A program made the position numbers and the translations under genes. This document shows, one piece after another, positions 48,001 to 53,569 of a stretch of DNA of 64,000 nucleotides. The DNA lies in assembly GCF_963082655.1 (NCBI RefSeq), contig NC_081556.1:73207227-73271226 (forward strand). The letters are read 5' to 3'. The notes under the pieces are model-generated. The model ran no database searches and was not told the origin of the DNA. It saw nothing but the letters and a program-made list of their open reading frames with translations. Within the stretch, counting starts at the first letter, position 1; every line of letters begins with the position of its first letter. This stretch comes from Stomoxys calcitrans. Taxonomy: Eukaryota; Arthropoda; Insecta; Diptera; Muscidae.

Positions 48001-51000
48001 CAATGAAAACGAGCCAAAGAACTAAAACTTCAAAACAAAGATGCTATCTTTAAATTAATTTTCCTACTTACTAACGGACATGACATTTTACTTCCTAGAT
48101 GATAGTCCAATACATTTTTTTTTTTTTTTTTTGAAAAATTCTTTTCTTAAACTTTTGATCGACCTAAAAAAAATTAAACATTTAAGACGCTCTTATTTGT
48201 ATGGTTATTTTCCGTCTTTAACTACGGTTCAATCTTGCCTTAACCTAAAGTCAATTTCCTAACTTTCAACGATATTTTGACTTTAATTTTAGGTTTTTGT
48301 CTTTAATAACAAGATGCTAAGTTAAGGATTTATTAACCTGACATTTAAAAAACAAAATCCTTAATATGAAGAAAAGCATCTTCATCAATGGGAATAAATC
48401 CTTAAAAAGTTGGCAAAATGACAATCTTTAAATTAAGTTTGATAATCTTTGGCTCGAATCTTTAATATTAGGGCAAACATTTTTTCAGTGTAGAAAATAA
48501 TGTTTGTGAATATCATCGACCTTCTAAATAAATTTCGTGGAAAGGCAAGCAGATTTTAATTTGCATACCGTCCACCATAGGATGGGGGTATACTAATTTC
48601 GTCATTCTGTTTGTAACTACTCGAAATATTCCTCTGAGACCCCATAAAGTATATATATATTCTTGATCGTCGCGACATTTTATGTCGATCTAGCCATGTA
48701 CGTTCGTCCGTCTGTCTGTCGAAAGCACGCTAACTTTCGAAGGAGTAAAGCTAGCCGCTTGAAAATTTGCACAAATACTTCTTATTAGTGTAGGTCGGTT
48801 GGGATTGTAAATGGGCCATAACGGTCCATGTTTTGATATAGCTGCCATATAAACCGATCTTGGGTCTTGACTTCTTGAGCCTCTAGAGTCCGCAATTCTT
48901 ATCCGATTGGAATGAAATTTTGCACTACGTGTTTTGTTATGATCCAGTAACTATGCCAAGTATGGTTTAAATCGGATCAAAACCTGATATAGCTGCCATA
49001 TAAACCGATCTTGAATCTTAACTTTTTGACCCACTAGAGGGTGCAATTCCTGTCCGATTTGTCTGAAATTTTGCATGAAGTGTTTTGATATAACTTCCAA
49101 CAACTGTGCTAAATATGGTTCAAATCGGTCCATAACCTGATATAGCTGCCATATAAACCGATCTGGGATGTTGGCTTCCTGGGCCTTAAGAGGGCGTAAT
49201 TATTATCCGATTTGGCTGAAATTTTGTACAACGACTTCTGCCATGACCTTCAATATACCTGTCAAATATGGTCTGAATCGGTCTTCAGCCTGATTCAGCT
49301 TCCATATAAACCAATCTCCCTATTTTCTTCATGAGCCCCTAATAGGCCTAATTTTAATTCGATTAGGCTGAAATTTTACACATAGACTTCTACAGTGGTC
49401 TCCAACACTCAATTCAATTTGGATAGCAATTCTTTTCTTTTATCCTTTGTTTGTCAAAAAAGAGATACGGGGAAAGAACTCAAAAAATGCGAGCAATGGT
49501 AGAGGGTATATAAGATTCGGCCCGGCCGAACTAAGCACGCTTTCACTTGTTTCCATTATATAGTTTAGAATGGAGCTTAACTTTCTTTCTTCCTTTAAAA
49601 ACGATAGCGAATAAGCATGAATGTGGAGACTACCCTGCACGAAGTTGTGCACAAAATGTAAGAATCCATCGTTGCCAAGACGTACACATTAGCGGTTTGC
49701 TTTGACATCGAGGGGGCTTTTAACAATATGCGGACCGAAACATTGATCCCATGACATAAATATAAGCGAGAAAGTGGCACAGTAGGCCCCACTGGGGCCT
49801 ATCATCGCCACTCCTTTGGGTGACCGCAATAAATAACCTATTACGGATGCTGACTGAGGAGGGATTTGAACCCGTCTGCTAAGCAGACGATGTTATAATA
49901 CTTCTAAGGGATAAGGATCCGAACCAGCTATGCAGAAAGGCCGAAAGGGTCTAGCAGATGGCATAGGAGTCTCAACGATAACCCGGAGAAGACTGAAATC
50001 TGCTTGTTCACAAGAAAGACGAAGGTGAACCACTTTGACACACCACGTTTCCTCAACAGAAAAATTTTTATATCTGACACAATCCAATACTTAGGAGTGA
50101 TCTTGGACAGGAAACTGTATTGGAAGTGTCACATTTAGAAGCGTACTGAGAAGGTTCGTTCGAAAGTAGGTTCGAGATGGTGCTTGAATCCGAGTATATA
50201 GACCAATACTTAGTTACGCCTCAATAGTTTGGTGTACTGCTACGGAGAAAAAGTGCAACACAAGGAGCATACAACAGATTCAGAGAACATATTGTCTTGA
50301 CATAGGCGAAGCGATTAGGACCACACCCACTGGGGCGCTGGAGACTATTCTAGATATCCGACCCATTGACATATTGATAAAATGTAAGGCAGCCACTGCG
50401 TTTATGAGACTTTAGGCGATGGGAGAATGAATTGAGGATGGGAGCAGCTCATATCATCGCGGTATAATCGAGGCGACGATAGGAAACCTGTAAGGAAGGA
50501 AGGTGTTTCCGATCGGGTACATAAGACGATACTTTAAGTCGAGTGCGAGGCACTGCTGCCAGCGGCACAGTCTTGGATTGACGGAACCCTAGTATTGCCA
50601 TTTGGAAGATCATGTTACATGGATGGATCAAAGTTAGAGGCAGAATGGACCTGAGAGTCTACAATGAGAATCCAGGTACTGACATCTGTTTTAGACTGCC
50701 TGACCATGATACGGTCCTGCAGGCGGAGATCCGGGCGATCACGGAATGCGTGAGGTGGTGTAGTGGTAACGCAAGAACGTCGAGTGTGAACATCTTTATG
50801 GACAGTAAAATGGCCATAAGGTCAATAACAACCAGGACAGTAAAGCCACGAACAGTCTTAAAGTGTCAAAAGGAGATTAACGCCTTCTCTAAGGTTGGCA
50901 CAATCCGTATCGTTTGGGTGACGGGCCATAACGGAGTAACACTGTGGAACAGTGAAACAGATGGTAGGACGGCGAGAAACCTATGAGGTGATCCGGATCG

Positions 51001-53059
51001 CGAGAAGACGAGGCTATTACTGAAAGAAAGCAAGAAGGAGGTCAGTATAGCTTTTGATATCATGAAGGCACACATAGGACTTCGAGCTCACTTATGCAAA
51101 CTCGGTGCGGCAAGTGATAGCAAATGTAGGGCATGTGGGGAAGATGATGAGACGTTGTAGCATTTCCTATGTCATTGCCCGGCTTAAGGTTAGGATAGGT
51201 TAAATTGACAGTCTGCCATCAGACTCACATAGACGTTTTCATTCGTTATGATACAACATGAATAGAAATAGGAAGATGCCTTCTAGTTCATACTGTTGAA
51301 CTATCCAGATCGCTTTAAAAAGCCCAACAACTTGCGAACGTTTACATCCGCTTCATCAGACAGGTTCTCAAAGAAATGAAGACCTAAGGTGGAACTCCTT
51401 CTGATTGTCATATACACTCTTCTTCTTCGATGTCCTCACAGCTTCTGCAAAAGTCGTTACTGGTAACCTTAAGTCTGCCAGCATGTTTTCCGATTAGACA
51501 TTGACCTGTGATGACGGACGCAATGACTGAGACTTATGTTTTAGCCAGGATTAGGCCCGAAGGGCATACTCACAGATTACAGTTTCCCTGGAATGTATAC
51601 GGTAGTTCCTAGCTTCGCTGCTTCGTCCACTTTTCCACAATTCCCTGCGATATCTCTGTGGCCCGGCACCCAGAACAGGTGAATTTTAAACTGTTCGGCC
51701 ATCTCGTTGAGAGATCTGCTACAGTCGAGGGCGATTTTTGTGTTCAGAAATACGTTATCCAGGGATTTAATGGATGTCTGGCTGTCTGAGAATATATTTA
51801 TGCGAATCGTCGTAATGACATTATATCTTAGCCATTCCACTACTTCGTTGGTTCCAAGAATCTCCGCTAGATACACACATCAGTTAACCTTTTCGACATG
51901 ATCAATTCTAGATCTTTAGTCCACAAAAGCCCACCTGGTCGTCTAATTCGTAAGCATCCGTATAGAAGTCAATGTAACTTCTATTACCAGGGATATCGAA
52001 GTTTCAATCGGTTTTATCAGGAATAGTGGTACAGTACTTTTTGTCAAAAAGCGGTTCAGGCAGGGTGTAATCTGCCTGAACATTGAACATTGTATGAAGG
52101 ATAACACAGTGTCCACATGACTAACGAGAAAGCTCCCTTGGCCTCACGGCAGTGGTCGCAGCAATTTCTCCAGTCACAACGTCCAGGGACATTTGATGTA
52201 GCATTAAATTCAGTGCATCAGATGGTGTCGTCCTCTGTGCGGCTGTGACGCACAAACAAGACATCCTTTGAACCCGGTTGACTATTGAAAAGTAGGTTAA
52301 CTTTTGTTCAATAGTAAACCGGATCCAAAGGATGGATTGTTTCGCGGCTTAAATACACCGGTACTTAGGTGGGGACACAATACCAGACATGAAGCAAGAT
52401 AGGGGAGTGGTATGGAAAACAGTTAAGGATTTTGTAAGTAGCACGGAATTCCTTACTTAAAATTTTCTTTTTCGAGACTACTTTTTAGTTTTTAGAGCGC
52501 ACAACAAGCCGATTACCGACTTGGGTGTACGTCCAAAATCGCATGGGGCGGATCCGCACCCTCTTTTGAACCTAACCTAAATATGACTGTACCAACCACA
52601 TATTGTTGGCTATGCCAAACGTATTAAAATTGAATTACTAATTATTAATCCGTTAAAGATAAATGTATATCCGAATTTTCTAACGCCGAAAACGTTTATT
52701 TGATTTTGTTTCTTTCAGCTCAAGTGTTGTGGTCTAGACGGTCCTGGAGATTACCTTAAGATTGGACGATATGTTCCTCCCCCCAGCTGTTTCCCTGAAG
52801 ATACCACCAATATCAGCAACTCATACTTCACCATTGGCTGCATTCATGCCACCGAGGATAAAGTTTTTACCCTATCCAAATATCAAACATCAAGTGAATG
52901 GGGCGTTATTGCAGTAACAGTAAGTAGAAATCAATGCGAGACATTTACCACTGTCTTCACTATTTCTTTTTGTTCATCCGTTTTTAGGCTGTTTTGGCGA
53001 TTTTTGCTATATATCTGGTATTCCGCTTCAACAACAAGAACCATCGCTATCGTTACTAA
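21001..53059 (+). CDS. Tetraspanin gene 2, complete (five exons, 216 aa)
   Basis: Small four-pass membrane protein of the tetraspanin family. Exons are 21001-21060, 44392-44550, 44613-44771, 52719-52919 and 52988-53059, all phase 0 with GTAAGT donors. The N-terminus MGCTSTCMKC has juxtamembrane Cys likely to be palmitoylated. TM1 and TM2 flank a very short small loop (about QSANVAEIY). TM2 ends GCCG. TM3 is short (YAVFILCSLIGQIY before charged NKIRPAK). EC2 carries CCG, one PPSC and GC: four cysteines, against six in gene 1, plus an NIS sequon. TM4 ends RFNNKNHRYRY. Introns are 23.3 kb, 62 bp, 7.9 kb and 68 bp. It lies 7.8 kb downstream of gene 1 in the same orientation, as in fly Tsp42E-type clusters. 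The orthologue was not assigned. Confidence 0.93.
21534..22714 (+). repeat. Family-A modular repeat, near full length
   Basis: Both ends are present: ACAAGTAAGAGCGTGCTAAG and TATACCCTCCACCGTGG at left, CCCCCATCCTATGGTGGAGG and GTATAAAAA at right. About six ~153-bp units (GGTTTATATGGCAGCTATAT, GAATTGCGCCCTCTAGAG) precede the CTAGCTTTACTCCTTCG and GACAGACGGACGGACATG tail. The outermost modules are mutual reverse complements (TATACCCTCCACC/GGTGGAGGGTATA). Confidence 0.88.
22715..23150. other. Intron sequence, nothing recognised
   Basis: Unique-looking, AT-rich, no open frame or repeat match in the window. Confidence 0.4.
23155..23472 (-). mobile_element. tRNA-derived SINE, full length (copy 2)
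   Basis: On the minus strand the head reads CACCGTAGCGCAGAGGTTAA (A box GTAGCGCAGAGG) and GGGTTCGAATCC (B box, RNA polymerase III promoter), with a perfect T-arm stem CCTGG/CCAGG. The ~240-bp body follows (CTCCTAATGCTGGCAACATT, GGCTATAAAAAGGAGGCC) and ends near GGGCAAAATTTG. Confidence 0.85.
23480..25110 (-). mobile_element. LINE-H2 remnant, 3' two thirds
   Basis: 3' region 23500-23790 (GGCGGATTAATATCCGCACC). RNase H at 23857-24126 has PDHNMVLQAEIRAITECVRW. RT at 24706-24951 has MVYIPKPGKASYATPKPYRP and ISLTSFLPKIMERI. Endonuclease end near 25020-25090 has ISWGSTNTYKRGQALAEFLS. Broken by shifts and stops. Confidence 0.78.
25105..25310 (-). repeat. Family-C fragment, reverse orientation
   Basis: GGGACAATATGGGTTTCAAA, TGAAAGGTATTGAAAATAAG and CTCAAATAAAACGTC match the family-C unit in reverse complement. 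Confidence 0.55.
25311..25870 (-). repeat. Very diverged modular repeat
   Basis: Repeating ATAGATATAGCCCACGTATG, GATTTGACTTC and GATTTGGCTGAA words at irregular spacing suggest an old family A/B relative. Confidence 0.4.
25871..26734. other. Intron sequence, nothing recognised
   Basis: Open frames up to 84 codons (26217-26471) show no motif and overlap other random frames. Confidence 0.4.
26735..27010 (-). repeat. Family-A fragment
   Basis: Tail module (TTTGTAACAGCTCGAAATAT, GACCCCATAGAGCATATATA, CTGTCCGTCCGTCTGTC) plus one unit (GATATAGCTGTCATATAAGC), then truncated. Confidence 0.75.
27140..27540 (+). mobile_element. LINE-H2 RT fragment, + strand
   Basis: GGCATTTAACATTGTGAGGA and GACATAAAGACGAGTGAGAA match the RT palm (FDIEGAFNN-type) region of the copy at 49655-49790. 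Ends at a head-to-head junction with the next fragment. Confidence 0.65.
27541..29150 (-). mobile_element. LINE-H2 remnant, - strand
   Basis: RNase H piece at 27499-27693 (AIREITECVKWRGVKARTTS). RT pieces at 27843-28118 and 28471-28674 (LKSFKPFKSPGPDGIFPALL). Endonuclease end at about 29040-29090 (ISWGSTNINKRDQTLAAFLN). Heavily broken. Confidence 0.75.
29330..30040 (-). mobile_element. Decayed mariner transposase remnant
   Basis: Frame 29685-29903 reads IWYGLLAGVVIGTYFFRNYQ, then HVTVNENRYRSMITKYFWPQ and LDDMDLWFQ, a mariner catalytic-domain order. Frame 29380-29697 continues with NRLAASVALFDAIILLGGYV (family SCDLTPLDYFLWGYV, decayed) and KPATIDKLHANTERKI, the C-terminal part. Confidence 0.75.
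30237..31853 (-). repeat. Family-B modular repeat, interrupted by a MITE
   Basis: Starts TATACCCACCATCAAAGGAT. About eight units have GCTGCCATATAGACCGATCT and AAATTTGGAACAGTGAGTT. Ends GTGGTGGGTATACAAAGTTC and GGCATGACC. The mariner MITE at 30677-30906 splits it, and family A follows directly. Confidence 0.8.
30677..30906. mobile_element. ~230-bp mariner-type MITE
   Basis: Left end TTGGGTTGCCCAAAAAGTAA and TTGCGGATTTTT is mirrored at the right by AAAATCCGCAATTACTTTTT and GGGA (right end truncated). It sits at a TA within the CATATA of a family-B unit. Non-coding interior. Confidence 0.75.
31854..32503 (-). repeat. Family-A modular repeat, part left of the LINE
   Basis: Starts TATACCCTCCACCATAGG. 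GAAAGCACGCTAACTTTC is triplicated at 32019-32070. Units have TGCCATATAAACCGATCTTG. It breaks at CATAT 32499-32503 and resumes at 37159. Confidence 0.8.
32673..35336 (-). CDS. Jockey-type LINE ORF2: endonuclease-reverse transcriptase (887 aa)
   Basis: It nicks target DNA and reverse-transcribes the element RNA from the nick. The N-terminal APE-type endonuclease (about 1-220) shows NIVFWNANGL (Asn12), SETH (Glu37), GDYNAKH (Asp136, Asn138) and SSDHTPV (Asp211, His212). The reverse transcriptase (about 480-740) shows SYRPISLLPIISKVFE, HQFGFRKNHGTTEQI, AFLDISQAFDKVWHEGLL, GVPQGSVMGPILY and the active site GTFADDTAVL (663-666 FADD). KYLGLYLDKKLTWKTHI follows. No RNase H domain, as expected for jockey. 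Its ATG lies 2 nt after the ORF1 stop, which suggests translation by termination-reinitiation. Full length for the clade, no stop or shift seen. Confidence 0.95.
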   Translation of the reverse strand: MNFLNIVFWNANGLAQHTLEVKNFLSSNQIDILLVSETHFTSKHHFCIPQYDFYHVMHPSGMARGGSGILIKQSIKHHQGTHYSSDIIQATNIIVESMQGPLTVSSIYSPPKHTIKKENYINFFKTLGSKFIACGDYNAKHTIWGSRLNTPKGRQLYWAIKELNLRVISPYSPTYWPSDLNRTPDLIDFCVSKGISAGSEKCFSSHDLSSDHTPVFLSLHAQHIPQDQKCKLHNNKTNWHYFRYLVSKTLHQNLPLKSDQDISYAVDHLVQTIQSASWNSTPKKSFIESYKYPAFIQRKVKEKRKAKKRWQKTKSPENKRKLNKATADLQKLLKCVDNNHIEQEIQNLGPTKSTDYSLWKITKKLKNEPKINYPIRKSGNSWTKSNLEKAYTFANHLYDVFTPNSSEEPPKCLETFLNEPHQLDLPIKKISKAEVSHAIKILKPGKAPGYDLITPKILKELPKEGTDFITFIFNACLKRCFIPPQWKVAQVTMIQKPGKPSDQVKSYRPISLLPIISKVFESLFLKRLMPIIEENNLIPNHQFGFRKNHGTTEQIHRLVETINSAFESKQYCTSAFLDISQAFDKVWHEGLLYKARKLLPINYYLLIKSYIQKRMFFVQEADEMSDLKSVRAGVPQGSVMGPILYILFTSDLPQTENAVVGTFADDTAVLAVNKNPQIASNMLQTYLNTLCEWLKHWRIKPNETKSIHVTFTLNHGNCPPVQMNEVQLPQANEAKYLGLYLDKKLTWKTHIKIKRKACDIQLQKMNFLIGPNSKLSLENKILIYKCIIKPIWTYGIQLWGTASHTTIKLLQQLQSKTLRKIAGAPYYITNKRLHEELNIKTVQEEVLSQLQNYKLRIQQHPNPLATNLMRNTETFKRLKRKAPQDLL
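35339..36745 (-). CDS. Jockey-type LINE ORF1: gag-like nucleic-acid-binding protein (468 aa)
   Basis: Forms the RNP with the element RNA. A likely coiled coil lies at about 17-75 (LNKLQELEKINAELSERNER). A low-complexity Asn/Gln-rich linker follows, then a folded part at about 165-305 (GFKVILRNMHSTANIDDLKN) corresponding to the domain that precedes zinc knuckles in this clade. Three CCHC-type knuckles follow: CSNCQQYGHTKSYC (315-328), CIKCAGHHESKSC (334-346) and CALCNGNHPANYKGC (357-371). The tail is Gln/Ser/Thr-rich. Start at 36743-36745, with double stop TAATAA at the end overlapping the ORF2 ATG region. Intact. Confidence 0.93.
   Translation of the reverse strand: MNTGSLTPRNSIGSFRLNKLQELEKINAELSERNERYERLCGQLQRDVESLKFKLNKQTESFETDEEELQQEIGRFDSQPPNSSENCNSAVASPYEWQTVRRNKRANESPEHVINNNTKKQATTQKYWLSKTPQTANQYADLDNDDGSQPNSNPPQILYKPPPIFVEKVANIQPLISMLKQTVPNQFEIKTLRNEQVKIMPKDHETYKKIIGELEKKNTEFFTYKPKSERGFKVILRNMHSTANIDDLKNELSQLGHEVKNIWNIRSRYTKVPLPLFEVELSTKPNNKDIYSVTKLMSCVIRFEPPRPKKIVPQCSNCQQYGHTKSYCKKKSVCIKCAGHHESKSCERKNWADEVKCALCNGNHPANYKGCSIYKQIYSQHYPSLRNTRESQQPETRTLTTNPTYSSAARRTDFPQTSQQNTQIQPQNLQTDRSPQVSEIHEMLSNLGTLMQQMTSLLMSLTSKLTQI
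36746..37158 (-). promoter_or_regulatory. 5' UTR / internal promoter region of the jockey LINE
   Basis: In this clade the promoter lies inside the element. Two similar blocks are seen (ACGTCGATAATTCAGTACTAG at 36777-36797 and ACGTCTATAATTGAGTGAAG at 37090-37109), both preceded by GTGACTCAC or GTGTCACTCACC. This paired arrangement is observed; its promoter role is inferred. Confidence 0.5.
37159..37486 (-). repeat. Family-A modular repeat, part right of the LINE
   Basis: Continues the interrupted unit with TATAAACCGATCTTGGATC. Two more units follow, then it is truncated at the mariner arm at 37487. Confidence 0.78.
37487..37606. mobile_element. Solo arm of the long-armed mariner MITE
   Basis: From CTATTCATGATGAAATGTCA to CTCAAAAAAATCACCC: the outer ~115 bp of the right arm of the MITEs at 2.7, 8.0 and 9.8 kb. 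The core and left arm are missing. Confidence 0.85.
37768..37890 (-). CDS. Candidate terminal exon of a nested - strand gene
   Basis: Not recognised. On the minus strand a pyrimidine tract ending TTTTTTTTAG (to 37891) precedes 40 open codons: YFLFKASTYYVTMGMADVRG, then CCEDLQNLYSKYKQVIRHDY, then TAA. AATAAA follows at 37735-37730, 33 bp beyond the stop. Acceptor, open frame, stop and poly(A) signal are in the right order, but the piece is short and could be chance. Confidence 0.28.
   Translation of the reverse strand, partial: YFLFKASTYYVTMGMADVRGCCEDLQNLYSKYKQVIRHDY
38164..38337 (-). CDS. Candidate upstream exon or 57-aa ORF, - strand
   Basis: Not recognised. ATG at 38337 opens 57 codons with balanced, protein-like composition (MSRYARFKKQHCDDN to FDLEYLYLADKLNIS) ending TGA at 38164. 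A weak phase-0 donor (GAA|GTTGTC at 38181) would join it to the candidate exon at 37768-37890. Upstream, short open pieces at 38400-38520 contain in-frame stops, so this may be a decaying gene. Confidence 0.25.
   Translation of the reverse strand: MSRYARFKKQHCDDNLIAITSYNYSFKGQEKVNFVFDLEYLYLADKLNISDEVVLAI
40565..41360 (+). repeat. Family-B modular repeat
   Basis: GTTCGGCCGGGCCGAAC palindrome, then CTCCCCACCACGG. Four to five units (GTCTATATGGC, CAACTCACTGTACCAAATTT) precede GACAGACGGACGGACC and the tail TTTACTTTATTGGGTCG. Confidence 0.82.
41496..41985 (-). repeat. Family-A/B hybrid modular repeat
   Basis: ATTATACCCTCCACCATACC start, TATCCGATATAGCTGCTATG unit, and end TACATAAGATTCGGCGCGGC and CGAA. 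The GTCCG block is largely deleted. Confidence 0.68.
42025..42480 (-). repeat. Family-B modular repeat, truncated
   Basis: AACCCACCACGGAAGGATGG start, CATGTCCGTCCGTCTGTCTG, and two units with CCCCATATAGACCGATCCGC. Ends inside a unit. Confidence 0.75.
42481..43365. other. Intron sequence, nothing recognised
   Basis: Includes a 64-codon + frame (42471-42665) with a hydrophobic stretch FFKLALCFTFLFPIHLALFI, without homology cues or splice sites. Confidence 0.35.
43391..43442. repeat. Perfect 21-bp hairpin
   Basis: Arms 43391-43411 (starting CTCATTTCTTGATTTCAATA) and 43422-43442 are exact reverse complements with a 10-nt spacer. It lies at the junction between a family-B-type repeat head and a LINE-H1 3' fragment. 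Confidence 0.9.
43443..43665 (-). mobile_element. LINE-H1 3' fragment
   Basis: AACCTAAAGTGGAACTC, GTTAGCATGTTTTCCGATCA and GACTGAGACGTCTGTTCTAG match the LINE-H1 3' region at 51375-51545. Confidence 0.65.
43666..44275 (-). repeat. Family-B variant repeat with TATTTACCCG head
   Basis: Head with repeated TATTTACCC/TACCC words, then units (TTTGGATATAGCTGTCATAT, GGCACAGTGAG). The same head and order recur at 62270-63035. Confidence 0.72.
44392..44550 (+). CDS. Tetraspanin 2 exon 2: TM1 end, EC1, TM2
   Basis: 53 codons between GTTTCATTTTCAG and GTAAGTAG: LSGLVLIVFGVSLLQ, a short loop, then YVIIAMGGINLVAAILGCCG and the conserved ENVCMTAT end. Confidence 0.94.
44613..44771 (+). CDS. Tetraspanin 2 exon 3: TM3 and start of EC2
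   Basis: 53 codons following a 62-bp intron. YAVFILCSLIGQIYNKIRPA is followed by a charged helix, and ends at TCG before GTAAGTAC. Confidence 0.92.
44855..45100. other. Intron 3 start, nothing recognised
   Basis: No repeat or frame recognised before the SINE. Confidence 0.35.
45105..45413 (-). mobile_element. tRNA-derived SINE, full length (copy 3)
   Basis: Minus-strand head ACCGTAGCGCAGAGGCTAGC with B box GGGTTCGAATCC, then AGCGGTGGTTTTTCCCTCCT and the body to GGGCAAAATTTGCAATTTG. Slightly diverged from copy 2. Confidence 0.85.
45690..45850 (+). mobile_element. LINE-H1-like RT end fragment
   Basis: The + strand reads HQFLGVLLERKFIFKSTI, the KYLGVxLD motif at the end of LINE RTs, preceded by an FFSKSYV piece. 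It abuts LINE-H2 at about 45851. Confidence 0.5.
45851..46712 (+). mobile_element. LINE-H2 remnant (RNase H and 3' end)
   Basis: Frame 46020-46331: EICFRLPAHNTVLLAKIRAI, TECVRWCYVNTRTPN, FTDSKLVIGAI and EINALAEDGMFRIVWL. The RNase H Glu position reads LLAKI (normally LQAEI). The 3' region 46540-46710 matches 52330-52590. Confidence 0.75.
46715..46950. other. Possible second tRNA-like repeat, otherwise unassigned
   Basis: TCCATAGTGGTAAAGCAGCA and ACAATTCCCGACCAGTG loosely resemble A and B boxes of a tRNA-derived sequence. Weak. Confidence 0.2.
46955..47155 (+). mobile_element. Mariner transposase scrap
   Basis: Frame with CVTVWCGLWSSGVIGPNLFE matches the VWCGLxAGGIIGPYFF stretch of the other mariners. 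Flanks are unrecognisable. Confidence 0.6.
47180..47815 (+). mobile_element. LINE-H1 RNase H and 3' region fragment
   Basis: FADFYTDSSRLENLACSL, then NVMAE and KNHLFW-type words match LINE-H1 RNase H. GGTGTGAAGGAGTGGACGAA matches the end of the family. Broken. Confidence 0.65.
47816..48560. repeat. AT-rich stretch with imperfect inverted repeats
   Basis: 47980-48060 (GAAAACGAGCCAAAGAACTA) resembles the complement of 48400-48480 (TTTGGCTCGAATCTTTAATA). The right end TTTTTTCAGTGTAG is a CACTGAAAAAA-type terminus common in DNA transposons. Possible ~500-bp MITE; weak. Confidence 0.35.
48566..49553 (-). repeat. Family-A modular repeat, near full length
   Basis: ATACCGTCCACCATAGGATG start, CGTTCGTCCGTCTGTCTGTC, about four units, TATATAAGATTCGGCCCGGC and CGAA, CTTTCACTTGTTTCC end. 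Confidence 0.87.
49600..51187 (+). mobile_element. LINE-H2 remnant (RT to RNase H)
   Basis: RT palm FDIEGAFNNMRTET at about 49700. RNase H at 50612-50986 has DTVLQAEIRAITECVRW (Glu kept), FMDSKMAIRSI and VTGHNGVT. The ADD region is frameshifted. Ends CATTGCCCGGCTTAAGGTTA. Confidence 0.78.
51188..52310 (-). mobile_element. LINE-H1 remnant (RNase H and 3' end)
   Basis: AGGTTAGGATAGGTTAAA 3' end. RNase H frame 51577-51876 has MYLAEILGTNEVVEWLRYNV, FSDSQTSIKSLDNVFLNTK and HLFWVPGHRDIAGNCG (His motif intact). Runs up to a palindromic junction at 52267-52335. Confidence 0.75.
52267..52335. repeat. Imperfect palindrome at LINE junction
   Basis: CATCCTTTGAACCCGG...TATTGAA (52261-52290) is largely the reverse complement of TTCAATAGTAAACCGG...AAAGGATGG (52307-52335). 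The same CATCCTTTGGATCCGG word is in the LINE-H1 copy at 15171-15187. Confidence 0.7.
52336..52592 (+). mobile_element. LINE-H2 3' end fragment
   Basis: GGTGGGGACACAATACCAGA, GGTATGGAAAACAG, TTTTTAGAGCGCACAACAAG and GGCGGATCCGCACCC match (in opposite orientation) 23500-23790 and 690-870. Confidence 0.72.
52719..52919 (+). CDS. Tetraspanin 2 exon 4: EC2 and TM4 start
   Basis: 67 codons between TTTGTTTCTTTCAG and GTAAGTAG. LKCCGLDGPGDY, PPPSCF, NIS sequon, IGC, then WGVIAVT entering TM4. Confidence 0.95.
52988..53059 (+). CDS. Tetraspanin 2 exon 5: TM4 and tail
   Basis: 24 codons including TAA, AVLAIFAIYLVFRFNNKNHR then YRY, after a 68-bp intron with acceptor TTCATCCGTTTTTAG. Confidence 0.93.
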   Translation, partial: AVLAIFAIYLVFRFNNKNHRYRY

Positions 53060-53265
53060 ATAATTCATCCCATATGTTATGGATATATGAAGACGTACTG
53101 AGCAAGAAGCTTTTTAATATTTCAAGTCCAATGCATTTTTTGTATGATAATATTTGTTGTTTACTTTGAATTATAATTAACTTAATTTTTTCATTTTTGC
53201 ATAAACCAGACTGATTGATATGAATGTGGGGTCAGTGACAAGATCTTTGGAATGTTCCTGTTGCC

Positions 53266-53271
53266 ATTAAA
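53266..53271 (+). terminator. Candidate polyadenylation signal of gene 2
   Basis: ATTAAA variant 207 bp after the stop, followed by the T/GT-rich GTCTTTTTTGGTCTTTATATG. No canonical AATAAA is closer. Confidence 0.4.
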
Positions 53272-53569
53272 GTCTTTTTTGGTCTTTATATGATCTCTTG
53301 AATTGAATGGGCTAGATTTAAACTAAACTTTACAACATGTTTATAGATCCGGGAAAAACTCTTCCCAAGTTGAACAATACACTATTTTATTAAAAATTCC
53401 ACATAATTGATCACTTTATGTGGAATTTTTAATTCAAATTTCATTTGTCGTAGAAATTTTTCTTTAAAATTGGCTACTTTTTCTCTATTGGTAAATTTTA
53501 GTTACGGCTAAAACTTCTCAGACATTCGACTTTACATTTATGGAGTGAAGTGCCAAAGATAATTTATTT

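Noticed and set aside
51188..51206. Telomere-like AGGTTAGG sequence
   Set aside because: Single short stretch at the 3' end of LINE-H1. Flies lack such telomeric repeats and the word is common at fly LINE ends.
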